This document shows, piece after piece, positions 38,277 to 50,197 of a stretch of DNA of 64,000 nt. Origin of the DNA: Cyathus striatus (lineage: Eukaryota > Basidiomycota > Agaricomycetes > Agaricales > Nidulariaceae); NCBI GenBank assembly GCA_025738555.1, contig JAOVFP010000024.1, forward strand, positions 1,446,991 to 1,510,990, written 5' to 3'. Position 1 is the stretch's first letter; each line of letters starts with the position of its first letter. The notes under the pieces were generated by a model. The model saw only the letters and a list, made by a program, of their open reading frames with translations. It had not been told where the DNA came from and searched no databases. The position numbers were made by a program, and so were the translations under genes.

Positions 38277-40522
38277 TTGAGTTCAAAACCTTTTTAGCAG
38301 TACTATTGCTGCCCTAGAGATTATAAAATTTCATTCATGTACAGTTTTACATACCTTCCTGTCCTCCAATCCTCTTTGGATTTTTCAGACACATTGGGAA
38401 CTCATTCATCTAGATGACTGTGTATTTAGTTTGAGGATATTTGAGGAATGACATCTTGAGGATGCCTCCTGGTTGCAGGGACTCCTAAATCCTAGGAGTT
38501 TATAATTGAGTAACAGGCATGTCACAGCTGCCAAATTAAAGGTCTGCTGGCACCAGCCAAGATCTTTTCACTCTGTGTCACTCACAAGTTGCTCAGGCAA
38601 CACTCAGGTCACTCAAGTCACTTGCATTCATGTTTTAAAATCATTTTATTTCAATGTGGGGGGCATATAGAATGGTAAAAGTGGCTGCTGCTACTGCTAG
38701 GGTAATTATGTGAAGGTATGTGGTAGTAATGAGACTTGTGATACTGATGCTGCTAAGTAGGCAAATGAGGCTGCCAGTACTGTGATGGTTCTGCAAGGAC
38801 AGGTGGTGGTGGGTGTGCATATACAAGAGTGGGATGTGAAGGAATTAGAGTGGGAAGTTGTTCTGTTGCACCTAATAGTGTAGATGTAATATATTATATA
38901 TGGTAATTAGAACTCAGACATGATGTATGGACATGGTAAACTACAAGAGGAAAAGTAATACAAGATAATGTATTGAAATTACAACTTTAGACTACTCAAT
39001 AAATGTACTGACATCTAGGGTATATATACTATAATACTGTTGTAGATCTCATTGACACATTTTGAGCACAATGGTGGGAATGGTAATACTGACACTTTCC
39101 AAATTCAGATACTTACTATGCATGAATTTGTTTCACCATGGAGATATGATGTCAGGGTGCTTCCAAAATGTTTTATGTCAACATTAATGAATTGTGTGTT
39201 GCAATCTGCTTCTTTTCTGCATCTTTCAAAGTCTTGTGCTTCATATATCATATTGCATGTTTTCAATATGTTCTCCTTATGTTTTTCATATGTTTTCCAC
39301 ATTTCCATAATTTTTATAAATATTTCTACCTCATGAAAACTGAGCAGGCCACTTTCACACTACATTCCTAGTGTATGTTTTTTTTATATTTTCCAATTTC
39401 TGACATATCCATAAAAATAGTATAATGTGATCACCTATGTATGCAATCTGTTCATCTCAATTGCATCTCAACTCTCATCACTTGATTCAAAGATGTCCAC
39501 AGGAGAACATGCCTGAGCACCCACTGCATCAGGATCTGAGCATGATTACATAATCCATTCATATCATACAATCATACTGGTGCAGCCATAACATATGGAG
39601 ATTTAGGAAATAAATGAAAATAGCAATTCAGTGCTGTTCCACTGATAAATGTGGCATAAATTAAACCAGTCAACACTTACTGTATGATATAATAATAAAT
39701 GTGTGGTCACTTATCCCATTTTTCACAACTTTTAGTTTTGGTCTGATGAAAATGTACAAGCCTTTAGAATTCAGTTAATTATACCTTTAGACTGCAACTA
39801 TTGCACATGACTGCATAATGTCCAATTCACTTGACAAAGACATTTGTGTGTGTTTATAAGCTTCAAATATCAATGAATTCATGCTTCATTATGCATCTTT
39901 GGTTTACATACAAGCCTACAATCAGATTCTGCACCTGGTTTTCCATAGAAGTGATTTTTTTTGGAAATAGAAACAAAAAACAAATGGTACTAGTGAGTAT
40001 TCTAAGCCAATTACACACATATAGATATTTTATAGGTAGTACATTGTCAGAATTCGATATTCTCATGTACATTCCTTGTAATAATGCCCAAGGAACCTGT
40101 TTTTATACAGATGGTTGTGGCCATTAGCCATTATGCAAAGGTTTAGATTGATATTGGAATGTGGCTTCCATTAATTAGTTTCATTGAGACAATTGGTTAA
40201 AATGAGAGAAGTATGGGTTGGAAGTTGGTGGTGGGATGATAGTGGGATGCAGGTGCACCTTGTTGTCTGACTAAAAGGTTACCATGGACTGCCTCATGTA
40301 TCAGCTACCCTAGAAATGTGAGAATGAGCCCTTCCTATCTGGTAACCTATGGTAATTTACAGCAGGCATACATTACAATGTATTGTAAACTACTGCAGAT
40401 AATATATAGATTTTACAGTATTGCCTGTCTGTTGGTGTAGTTGGGGGTGGATATGAATCTTGATTGTTGTGTGATAAGGCTGCTGCATGTCCAGTAGCAC
40501 ATCAATTGAAGAGTCCTGCAAA
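38277..40522. other. AT-rich transposon-island sequence, no gene
   Basis: About 2.2 kb, CpG-poor. Open frames at 39,052-39,371 and 39,831-40,127 are rich in Phe, Tyr, Ile and Cys as expected from AT-rich DNA and show no domain. Probably the 3' and flanking part of the pogo-like element or older repeats. Confidence 0.35.
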
Positions 40523-42827
40523 TCAAGGTAGTGCTTTGGCATCTGGATTGGTTTCAAAGTGAGTTTGTATTCTTGCTAAGATCTCAGATTTCTTGCCTTC
40601 CTTGCTGAGGGAAAGAGCTGTCACAATGTCTTGAAGATTGTCCTTGTTTTTGCTCAACAACAAGCCCAAAAACACATGATCTACTCTTATTTGAGCCCTT
40701 TGTTCCTCCACCTGACACTGCCTTTCTTCCTGCTATGCAATTGTTTCAGTCTTCTTTTGTGCCTTTGCTTCTTCTTCAGCTTGTTGCTCATTGCATCATT
40801 GTCTGGCTTCGGTACTTGTCAAAAGCTCAGCATTAGTGTGAACTCCCTTATGCTTCTTCTTATTGGTCTTTGAGTTTACTTGCTCTGCCAAATCACTGTG
40901 TTTGCATGCCAATATTACTGCATGGTTAAATGCTTGATTTCATTCTGAATGTAGGATTCCAACAGCAACCTGAAGCTCTCTGATTCAGGCTAAGAGTTCC
41001 TTCCTTGGAGTTTCATGATCAACTGGCTTGAGTAGTGTATTTAGAGACTCTGAGCTATATGCAGACTGTGAAGAGCAGGTTGTTGTTGATGATGACTGAG
41101 AATGACCATGAGAGGATGCTTCTACAGGTGCTGAACTGGACTCAGAACACATTTGGGGTCCAGGTACTTGCAATGATTCAATTTGAGAGGAGGAACACAA
41201 ATTCCATGTATGCCTCTGGTTAGATACAAGCAATGTGAAGTCAGAACTTGCAGGCCATGAATTCAACTGAGTGATCTGTTCTGGTCTGTGCATGTGATCA
41301 TTGTGATCAAGTGACATTGTTGATGTCTGAGTTGGGGTGTGTGATTGATGTTCAGTCCCCCAATTTCTTCTTCACTCCCCTCTCCACCTTCTTCCTCTTC
41401 CTCCTCCTCCTCACTGCTTGTATTGCTGTCATTGTTATGGAGCACCACAGGGTAGTACCCAGTAGTGTCTTGCTCAACCTCCACCTCATCCTCTGGTACA
41501 TCATCTGGCTCCATCTCAAAATCAGAGCCCATCTTAGTTGAGTATGTACTTGGGAATTGTGCTACCTGTGATGTGCTAATGCTGGGTGCAAAGTCTCTGG
41601 CAGTGTGTATCTCTGGAGCAAAGGGATGAATTCCAGACTTTTGCCATGCACTGAGGATATTTGTGCTTGTCATCATGCAATTGCATGCTTTCATGTACTC
41701 CCTTACAACATCTTGATTTTGCATCCCTTCATAACCTCCTTCTCTGCATCCCATGAAGTCATCGCAACATTTTTCCCAACTCCTTTGTAGAGGACTGAAG
41801 ACTCCAGTAGCTTGTGTGTTGTGTGTGCTGGCAAGCAGAGCAATTCAATACAGTTCTCAATGGCAAGTTGTATCATCTTGTCTGTGATATGTGAGTGGTG
41901 ACCATCGAATATGAGAAGTATAGGCTTCTTGGATGTGTTACAAGCCTTTGATTGGGGGATGAACGACTTCTCAAACCATTTGGCACATAAGGTATTGCTA
42001 GTCCATCCATTTTCAGATGTCTCAACACTAACATGTTATGTGAATATGACTTCAGGTGAAATTAAGGCTATTGCATACCATATCCTATCATCAACTTCAA
42101 ATACTGCTGGGTTGAGCATTGTTCCAGGGAACACAAACCCTGGAAGTAGGGCTTCTCCATCTGCTGAACAGCATTCAATGACTGTTACAAGGGTTATGTT
42201 GGCATCATGAATCTTGTAGTTCTGGCAATCCTCTCTAGAGAAGAAATACTTTGTTGGTATTCCTTTCCACCCCCCTCCAAGCTGTATACCCTTCTCATCC
42301 ATGTTATAAATGTTCTCCCAGGGAATACTGTGCTCATCCATCACTTTCTTCAACTTGTTGTAGTACTCTTGGACTGCAGGGTAGTTGAATAACTGTGTGT
42401 GTTTGGGGTCAAGTCCAGAGGCCTTTCATTTTTTAAGGTTGGGGTAACATGCTATGAACCTGTGGATCCAGTTATTGCCTGGATATCTGCCTGAAAGCTC
42501 CATAACCTTCAGTTGTATGGTTTCTCTGCAGACTGGTCTTCTGATGTATCCTAGGAACTTGATCCAGTCCACTAGGACAAGCTCCACATCAGGGCTTAGA
42601 AGCATCTGTGAGTTGTGGGCATTCTCTGGTGCTTTTGTGGCTTTCTGAAATCAATTGCAAAGAGTTTGGTAAGCAGTAGGAGGTAAATCATGGGCCTTCA
42701 AAGCTTTTGTCATGCTGCCACCATGTTCACCTTTCTCAAGGCTGGCTAAGGTGGCAGTGAGCTTTTGCTTTATATCCTTGTCCTTGTAGTCTACCTTCTG
42801 TTTTTGATATCCAGCAGCTTTCAGCAT
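40523..42827 (-). pseudogene. Pogo-like (Tc1/mariner) DDE transposase, decayed
   Basis: Read from about 42,827: LKAAGYQKQKVDYKDKDIK then KALKAHDLPPTAYQTL, a CENP-B-type helix-turn-helix region. The DDE core follows: IYNMDEKGIQLGG (first Asp), ANITLVTVIECCSADG, PAVFEVDDRIWYA, NGWTSNTLCAKWFEKSF and PILLIFDGHHSHITDKMI (second Asp). The expected HLLQPLD motif is replaced by THKLLESSVL, so the third catalytic Asp appears lost. Then an ILSAWQKSGIHPFAPEI region, a long Glu-rich acidic stretch (about 41,370-41,450), and near the 3' end NLQDIVTALSLSKEGKKSEI, which resembles a SAP DNA-binding motif. In-frame stops occur at about 42,650, 42,430 and 42,033. It is a dead copy. Confidence 0.75.
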
Positions 42828-43440
42828 GGCAGTAGATTCTCACCACAGGTGTCACATCATGCTAGTCATTTTGCCCTGGAGAGAACTTATGAGAGGGGCA
42901 TCTATGATGCACACACTGCACCAGAAAGTGGAAAGTAAAGCTTTGGCATTTCTTCAAAATGTGCATTCAGATCTCTGGCAGCCTACCATGTAGAATACTT
43001 TCTTGATATTATTGAACTGTAACATACACATATTATATTAATGACATTGGATTTTTGCTGTTATATTTTGCAAAGTACAGTACACTGACTTGTGATTTTC
43101 CATGATAATTTAAGTTATATACTGATATGAGCATTATAAATTCCAGTTCCTCCTCTTCATTGAGTGTTCCCCTACTGTTGGTAGTATATTTTGATGGCTA
43201 TCCTCTTGTAATGTGTTTCTTGTAACGCAATAATACTTATGTCTATGATATTGAGTTATTATATGGCTTGATTTGGATGTGTTCAGGCGGAGCTTGAAAT
43301 AATCATGCTTGTCATGCTCCAAACCACCCCACCTCCTTCTTCCTTTATTTTATTTCCATTGAAGATAGGTGGTCTCATGATTACTTCGAAAATGTGTTGT
43401 CCAGATCCATACAATGTACCTGTGAAAAAATTGTGCCCAT
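42828..43440. other. 5' flank of pogo-like element, no gene
   Basis: CpG-poor sequence upstream of the pogo-like transposase. The change to CpG-containing DNA at about 43,380-43,500 probably marks the border of the transposon island. Confidence 0.4.
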
Positions 43441-43860
43441 ATGTGCAAACGATCTGGCCCGATCTGGCTTCTAGTCTGGCTCCTCCTCAGATTTCATAAA
43501 ATTTCGTCGTCGTTTTACATGTAGCTACTGCAATTCTTCGTGTCATCTCCTGTAAATTTAGAATGTTCATGCTTATATACTGATTTAAAACTGTGCCAAG
43601 TTTTATCGCTATCCGTGTAGAATTACGTTCAAAAATCCGTTTTTATAATCACTCCTCGATTTATAATCTCTAGGGCAGCGATAGTAATATTTGATGCCGA
43701 TGCTCCGAAGGGTCGACCACGTTTCCTCGGCATTTTCCCTGTTGCAGCTTTGTTCGTCCCATTCTGAATTCAGGTGACTTTTGCATACTTTATCTTCGAA
43801 TTTCAATGCAATATTAGTAGTTATTCACAAAATTATTTTAGTCAATGGCGGCAGTATATA
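43441..43860 (-). repeat. Fragment of a repeat with an AT-hook peptide
   Basis: CpG-containing sequence. On the minus strand an ATG at 43,733 opens MPRKRGRPFGASASNITIAA, an AT-hook (KRGRP) followed by TIAALEII. The segment coding TIAALEII recurs at 38,302-38,330, and the GRTK-region upstream resembles 36,000-36,040. These look like three fragments of one transposon family. No intact gene. Confidence 0.45.
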
Positions 43861-43883
43861 TTAGAGTCTGAGTTTGTCCAGTA

Positions 43884-44035
43884 GTTAGTGGGCTCTGCCG
43901 GCGATAGCCGGCTCTAGGTATTATTTAAAGTATATGAAGTACTCGATTTCATTCATGTTTTGTATCATTTCTTGTACTACTTACTACCAAATTGTTAGTG
44001 GGCTCTGCCGGCGACAGCCGGCTCTAGGTATTATA
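43884..44035. repeat. Two direct copies of a GCCGGC hairpin motif
   Basis: A 41-nt sequence occurs at 43,884-43,925 and 43,994-44,035 with one mismatch (GATA versus GACA in the loop). Each contains GCCGGC-loop-GCCGGC followed by TCTAGGTATTAT. The spacing is 110 bp. The hairpin plus CTAG recalls a Helitron 3' end, but the base after CTAG is G rather than T and there is no other Helitron evidence. Lies 360-500 bp downstream of RAD23. Confidence 0.7.
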
Positions 44036-44389
44036 TATTAATATTAATTACAGCTTTGCAGTGAGCGTTCAAGCGCTTAGCGCTCAACGTTCAAAACATT
44101 CAACGCTCATCTAAAGTTGGCGAGAATTCCATGGTTCAGTGACTAGGAGATTAGAGGCTAGGTATTGTATAATAATAATAATAATAAGTACGTGCGTATC
44201 TGCAACGAAGAAGAGGTACTTAACTTGAAGCTCGAAGTCTTAAAATCTCAAAAATTAAGTAATGTTTACAGCAGAAACGCACTCCAAATCAACTCCAAAC
44301 AACCAAACATTTATACTCGAGTAAGTATGTCGATAGCAAGCTACAATTTCAATCCTACAATAAAGTATCTCCTACAAAGTACATAGCAA
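44036..44389. other. 3' flank of RAD23
   Basis: Contains short AACGTTCAA/AGCGCT repeats (44,065-44,110) and an (ATA)n run near 44,168-44,188. No gene. Confidence 0.4.
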
Positions 44390-45879
44390 TTACCCATCAT
44401 ACCCGCGTTCAAAGAGATAGTTAGCCGCTAATTCTTCATTTTTATCACAAGCAAAGTAAGCTTCTACTACTTCCTCGCGGCTGAATCCTAAAGCTTCTAA
44501 CTGGAAACATAACGTGTAAGTACTATGCATCATAATGATCATGGTGAAAAGTCATACTCTTTCGATGGCTGCCCTCTCCTCCTCCGTCACACTTATCACA
44601 TGAGCACCAGGTGGAATTGACCCACTCTCATCATCAGCATCATTGCCGCTTAGGAACCGTAACAAAGCATCCGGATTCTGCGCAATTAATTGAGCAAAGG
44701 CTGGATTATTCTCAGCAAGTTGCTGGATAAGTGGCTGAACCACGGTAGGATTCTCAGCAATTTGTTGTCGAAGTTGTTGTAATTGTGGATTGTTTCGAAG
44801 GGCTTCAAGGTTAAGTTGGTGTGGTCCGGGTGATCCCGACGCAAAACCCGTCCTACCAACTCCAGCTTGTTGCTGTTGCTGTTGCTGCTGAGCAAGCTAC
44901 CAAATATTACATATTAAGCTAGTAGATCCAACATAACTTATAGTTTACCTACCTGAAAGAGGTTCTGAGGCTGACCAGACTGTAGCGCGGCAGGAGCAGA
45001 CGGTTGCTCTGTTGCTGGTGGCGCAGTAGAGGGCGATTGACTAGGGGAAGCTGCTGGAGCTGGAGCCTCTTCAGCCTCCAGATGATCCGGAATGCCCTGA
45101 AAATTTAATAACATGTTAAATCACAACAATAGCTAATGTGCTATTATACAGACATTCATCAGATACTCGACGGCGCGATCGGCATTGTTAAAGCTTGCCC
45201 GCATAGCACGAAGGACTTGATCACGAGAAAACCCCATTTCAACCATATTATTGATAGTAGTTTGTAGAGCTGCTCCAGAAAGGAAGGAATTTGAATCACC
45301 AAACTGAGTAGCGGAAGTTAACGGAGCAGACGAAGCCGCAGTAGGAACGCCTGCAGAGAGTGTGGAAACAGGAGAGTCAGTGGAGACACTAGCTGCAGGT
45401 GCCGTTTCGGGAACGGATGGTGAAGCAGCAGCGAGTTGGGTAACAGGTGTAGCAGAAGAAGCAGGTGTATTTGCGACCGTTGACTTAGGCTACGAAGGGC
45501 TTCAGAACAACTGAAAGGTGTAAATAAAGAACTAATTCAGAACCTTTGATACCATAAGCACAAGGAAATCCTTTTCCTTGATACCACAGGACTCTATTGT
45601 CTTGTCATCGGAAAGAATTTTGCCTGAAAAAAAAACATGAAGCAAGAATAAATAAAAGAAGACATAAACTACGAGCCTGAATAAATGATTTTCTGCAGAG
45701 TAGTGGAGTGACCTTGAGATTCTTGAATTTTCTGCTTAAGAGCTGCTACTGTGTCTGCAGGCTCGACGTCGACCTTGATAAAGATGATGCAAAGTGATAA
45801 GACAGACCACCATTATAGAATAGTTCACGTTATTCACCTGGAATACCTTCTGTTGGGTGGTCTTTACTGTGATCTTCAT
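44390..45879 (-). CDS. RAD23: RAD23, UBL-UBA proteasome shuttle / nucleotide-excision repair
   Basis: Delivers ubiquitylated proteins to the proteasome and stabilises the Rad4/XPC damage-recognition factor. Starts [14 protein letters not shown] (45,879), an N-terminal ubiquitin-like domain continuing after an intron with [20 protein letters not shown] and [20 protein letters not shown]. An Ala/Ser/Pro-rich linker leads to UBA1 ([20 protein letters not shown], about 45,160-45,260). The Rad4-binding domain follows ([38 protein letters not shown]), then UBA2 ([31 protein letters not shown]) at the end. All four domains are present in the canonical order. Introns at about 45,775-45,838, 45,625-45,677, 45,490-45,545, 45,098-45,150, 44,895-44,952 and 44,502-44,556. 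Confidence 0.95.
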
Positions 45880-46302
45880 TGCAAAGGTGGTGGTGGGAGA
45901 TGGAGTTGCGATAGAGAACCGAATTACTTACTTCAGTTATCTTATTATATAATCACGAGCTTACGTAGACCGCCTTATTATTACTACAACCATTCAATCA
46001 ACATTCAAATAATACTTAATCAAAATTTCAATATTATTCACCCGTAATTCAATTTCAGTCTGAGCTAAGGTGATCGAGGAATTAAGTATACAGTAAACAT
46101 CTAAGTGCCATATGAAAATAACTGTGAATAGACAACGAGTGTACACTTGAACATGTAATACATAGAAAAAGAAATGTGTTGATGTATAAATGCAAAGAAC
46201 CTATGAGCGACATGTGCGGGTGGAAGTCCAAGTGAAGGCCCAATGGTGACCAAAACAATAATCTAAAATCCTTCATCGTCACTAAACGCTAATATCCTAA
46301 TC
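45880..46302. promoter_or_regulatory. Region between BUR1 3' end and RAD23
   Basis: Just over 400 bp. Both flanking genes are on the minus strand, so this is BUR1 3' flank plus RAD23 promoter. It is rich in short A/T runs; no distinct motif seen. Confidence 0.4.
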
Positions 46303-49300
46303 CTAATCATAGTTGAGTACGTCTCCGTTTCCTCTTTCCCCTCCTACTCCACCCCCGCTATTACCGCGGTCGTTATTTCGACCTAAAGGCAGGATACTGC
46401 CTCGACGATATCCATCATTTCCGCCATGCGAAAGACCTAACGGTGCGGGGGCCTAGGGGAAGGCCAGGAGGTAAACTGGACTGTCCTTGATTCTTTGATC
46501 CCCTCCCGAGACCATCTGAACGGTCATTCTGTCTACCTTGTCCATATACCCCACCGCCTGGGCCAGCACGGTATCCTCCTCTTCCACCATAATTAGGTGG
46601 AGGAATACTGTGTCGAGGTGGATACTGAGCTTGACCAGATAGAGGATATCCATGCGGTGGTGGTTGGTAAGCCTGAGAATGATATCCTGGTGGAGGCATA
46701 GAGGATGGAGGAGGCATGTTGTGCAGCAGAGGCCTTGATGAATAGTGATGACCCTGCTGCTGGGGAACACGTCAGGTGGCGGCCCACGGCCAAAATGTAT
46801 GGGCGGATTCATAGGTTGTGGGAATCTTTGGTGTAAGTCGTGGGGAGGTGGTTGTTGGGGCTGCTGTTGAGGAACGACGATCGCACCGGGGAGAGGATGG
46901 TGCTGGTTTCTGTGCCCTCTTTTGTCGAATTCGTGCGAGGGCTCGTAAATAGGCAGTCTTCAAGTTGCAATGAGAATGTGTTACTACAATAATTTCGGTC
47001 ACTTACGACTTTGGGTCTGCAGGCAAAGGATCGGTCCAGAAATATTCGTGATCTAATGCCTGAGAAGCTGTAATTCTTTCCTTGGGATTGCATATCAGCA
47101 GTTTATCTAGGAGATCGCATGTCTCAGGCCCAACACTTTTCTTATTGCATTAACATAATGTTCCCAGAATGAAAGAACATACAACAAACCTTTCATAAGC
47201 CTGTTTTACTCTTCTGCTATATATGCGATCGAATCTGGTAATACCTTCACACCCAGGCAATTTATCGTAGTTTGGCCATGTGTGTTGGTTGGGGGTTCCA
47301 CATAGCTGCCATATCCTGTCGAGTTGGTCTAGATCTGAAGTACCAGGTAATATGGGTCTACGGGTAAACATCTCCCCAAGAACACACCTGATACACGTAA
47401 ATTTAAATACGATACATATCATCATGAACACAGAACAAGAGAACGTACCCAATGCCCCAGATATCCACTTCACCCCCATACTGCCGGGCACCAAGAAGCA
47501 GCTCGGGAGGGCGATACCATCTCGTCACGACACAGTTTGTATACTTCCTATTATGACCCCGTGTATCCACCTTTCCAATATTGTGGTCATATGAACGTGC
47601 CAGGCCAAAATCGCCGATCCGCAATGAGCCGTTGTTCGATATAAGCAAGTTAGCTGCTTTCATATCACGGTGCAGGATATGATTCTATGTTTCAGCGAAT
47701 GATTAGCTAGATGCCAAGTTGAAGTGTAGATATTAGGTACCCGATGCATGTACTCTGTCCCTTCGAGCAGCTGCTTCATGTATAACTTAATGTGACTGGG
47801 TTGAAGTTTGACGCGTTCGTTCTCAAGGAGGCCTGCAAGATCGTGGTCCATGTAGGGAAAAACCATGTATACTGAAAGGGGATCCTTCTCGGTACCTGCA
47901 GAAAGTTCAACGTCACGAAGTTCGATATAAAAAAACTAAAATTTACTCCGCACAACGAACATGTCCAGAATATCGACTATACATGGGTGTTTGAGCGCTT
48001 TGAGGATCTTGATCTCGCGAAGGGCAGTTACAGGCATACCCTCCTTCTCGTTGTGCATCAGAATACGTTTGAGAGCGACAGCAGTTCCAGTTTGCTTGTG
48101 TATCGCTTTGTGCACCTCACTGTAACGACAAGTAAACACTTCCATTGCAATAGATGAAAGCGAAAAAAAAGGGCGCTCACCCAAATGTTCCCTCGCCCAA
48201 CTTCGCCAAAACCTCGTAATCGTTCTGCTCTCCACACCCTACGAACTCTCTTCCGTATATCTCTTGTTCCTCCTTCCTCGTTCTCCTCTTTGGTGCCGGA
48301 CGCAGAACTTTACGTAGAAGCACGCGTTGCAGTGGGGGGGGAGCATCATTTCCTTGACCCTGAGGAATAATAGGTGGTATTTGTTGCCTGGACTCGCGCT
48401 CTTTGACTTGCTGCTCCTTCTCATTTTCTAGGATTGCTGAGTTGGGTATGGAGAGACTCGTAGAAGGTGGAGTACGTTCACGGGAAGGAAGTGGAGCACC
48501 CGGTCGGTTGATAGGAATGCTAACAGGTGCGCGCTGGGAGAGAAGGGTAGGGTTTTTAATGTCAATAACAATACTGGGAGGAGGCGGGCGCGGATTAGAT
48601 AGCAAACGTGCATCGGGAGGTGGCGCTGGTGGTGGGGAGGCTGAAGGAGGTCGAGGTTCAGGAGCGGCAGGGGGAAACAAGAGGCTTAGCAACTACAGCA
48701 ATTGTTGATGGTGATTTTATGGAAAGAAAAGGAGGTGAGGGGGATACAGGCTGACGCGACGGACTGGGAGACTGGGGGGCGTACTGTCCAGCATATTTTT
48801 CGTCGTTCCGGTTGTCGCGGTCATCTCGACTACGGTCTAGTCTATTCCGCCAATTACTCTGTGTGGGATGGCAAGGGTCTCCCGGGCTAGCAGGAACATA
48901 ACGATTGTAACCAGCACTTCGGTCATCTCTGTCTCGCCCACGATCGCGGTCCCATTTGTTGTAGTCTCTATCTCTATCTCTTTCCCGAAAGTCGTCTCGA
49001 TAACTGTATTGATCTCTTGCCTTTGTTGATGAGAGAGGGCTGAAAGAGGGCTGTGGTGAACGTGGGGCAGGTAGTCTATGCTTGCTATCGGAAGGAGAAG
49101 GAGACCGGAGACCTGAAGGTGAAGGTGAGCGTAGCACCCTATCCCTTTCCTTGTCCCTGTCCCTGTAATCCCTATCGCGGTCATAGTCTCTTTCGTATTT
49201 TCGATCCCTATTATCCCTCTCCCGAGACCGCTCTCTATCTCGTCCCTCCCTATCCCTATCACGCCAACTTACGTTAGAATCCCTATCTCTGCGTCCATGA

Positions 49301-49812
49301 GAGCCCTTAGAGTGATAATCGCGACCATTGGTATAGTTGCGATTGTATCTCGAATAGTTTGACTCCCAGTGACTTCCTGTGTCACCATTATTCTCAGGCC
49401 GTCTATTTCGCTTAGAATCGGTGTCTGTTCGACCAAGCGGGAGCGGATCCGGTCCAGGATCCAGCATTGAAAGAGGAGGAAGAACATGAATGCTGCTTCC
49501 ATTATGAGGTTTGGCATCCTGAGCTTTCTTCTTAAATGGGAATGGGACACTGCGGGGTTTATTGCTTGGACCTGCAGAGAGCAAGCTGGCAGACGAAGAG
49601 GACAGTGTGGGTGCAGCAGGTTTAGAAGGCAAAGAGATGCTTATATGAGAGTGTCCTGTTGGGCCCGAAGAGGTTGGGGTAGGAGACGGAGGGTTGTGAG
49701 GAGGAGAAAGATCGTCGAGCTCACCCTCCTCCGGGGAAGATGTGGCAGCACGTTTTGTAGTCCTCTTTCCGTCTGGAGAACAAGATGCGTGCCGCTTTGT
49801 AGGCAGTGGCAT
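46303..49812 (-). CDS. BUR1: BUR1/CDK9-type cyclin-dependent kinase with RD-rich N-terminus
   Basis: P-TEFb-like kinase acting on RNA polymerase II and Spt5 in elongation. Begins [17 protein letters not shown] (49,812). A long N-terminal region is rich in RDRD/RERD and Ser/Pro, an RS-like extension. The kinase domain reads [40 protein letters not shown] then REIKILK (PVTALRE matches the PITALRE signature of CDK9), [20 protein letters not shown], and [20 protein letters not shown]. After the domain comes a Pro/Gln/Gly/Arg-rich tail. The tail switches reading frame near 46,762 and back near 46,450, both in C/G homopolymers; read without a correction it would stop at 46,415. The N-terminal region also changes frame near 48,660-48,690, where an intron or indel is unresolved. 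Divergent from the LRR gene. Confidence 0.85.
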
Positions 49813-50197
49813 CTCTGGCAGAAATTAGCGAGACAGAGGCTGTTCGAGAACGGCGAGGACGATGAGAAAGAGCTTGTCGAGAACTCAAAACTCAGAGAGC
49901 TTAGAGCGTTGCAACTTGTACAGGTTACTTGTAACTTATGGATTATGTAATCACCGTCATCACAGACTCAATGCACCCCGCCCCGGGCTTCCAGCTTAAG
50001 CACTGGCAGACTCTGCTCTGAGCATTCCACCTTTCAATCCACTGGTCCGTCTGCCTTTTATCCTGCCCTTGTTTTGTCTATCTAACCTTGCCTCGACAGT
50101 GCAGCCCAAGTCGCATTCACTATCATCTACAGCCTTTCCTTCGACATATTCTTTGAAAGCTGCAACTGCTTTTCTGAATCTCTGAACCTATAACTAC
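49813..50197. promoter_or_regulatory. Bidirectional promoter, BUR1 / LRR protein
   Basis: 385 bp between divergent starts. It contains a CCGCCCCGGG GC block near 49,978-49,990 and pyrimidine-rich stretches toward the LRR gene start. No TATA element is obvious. Confidence 0.5.
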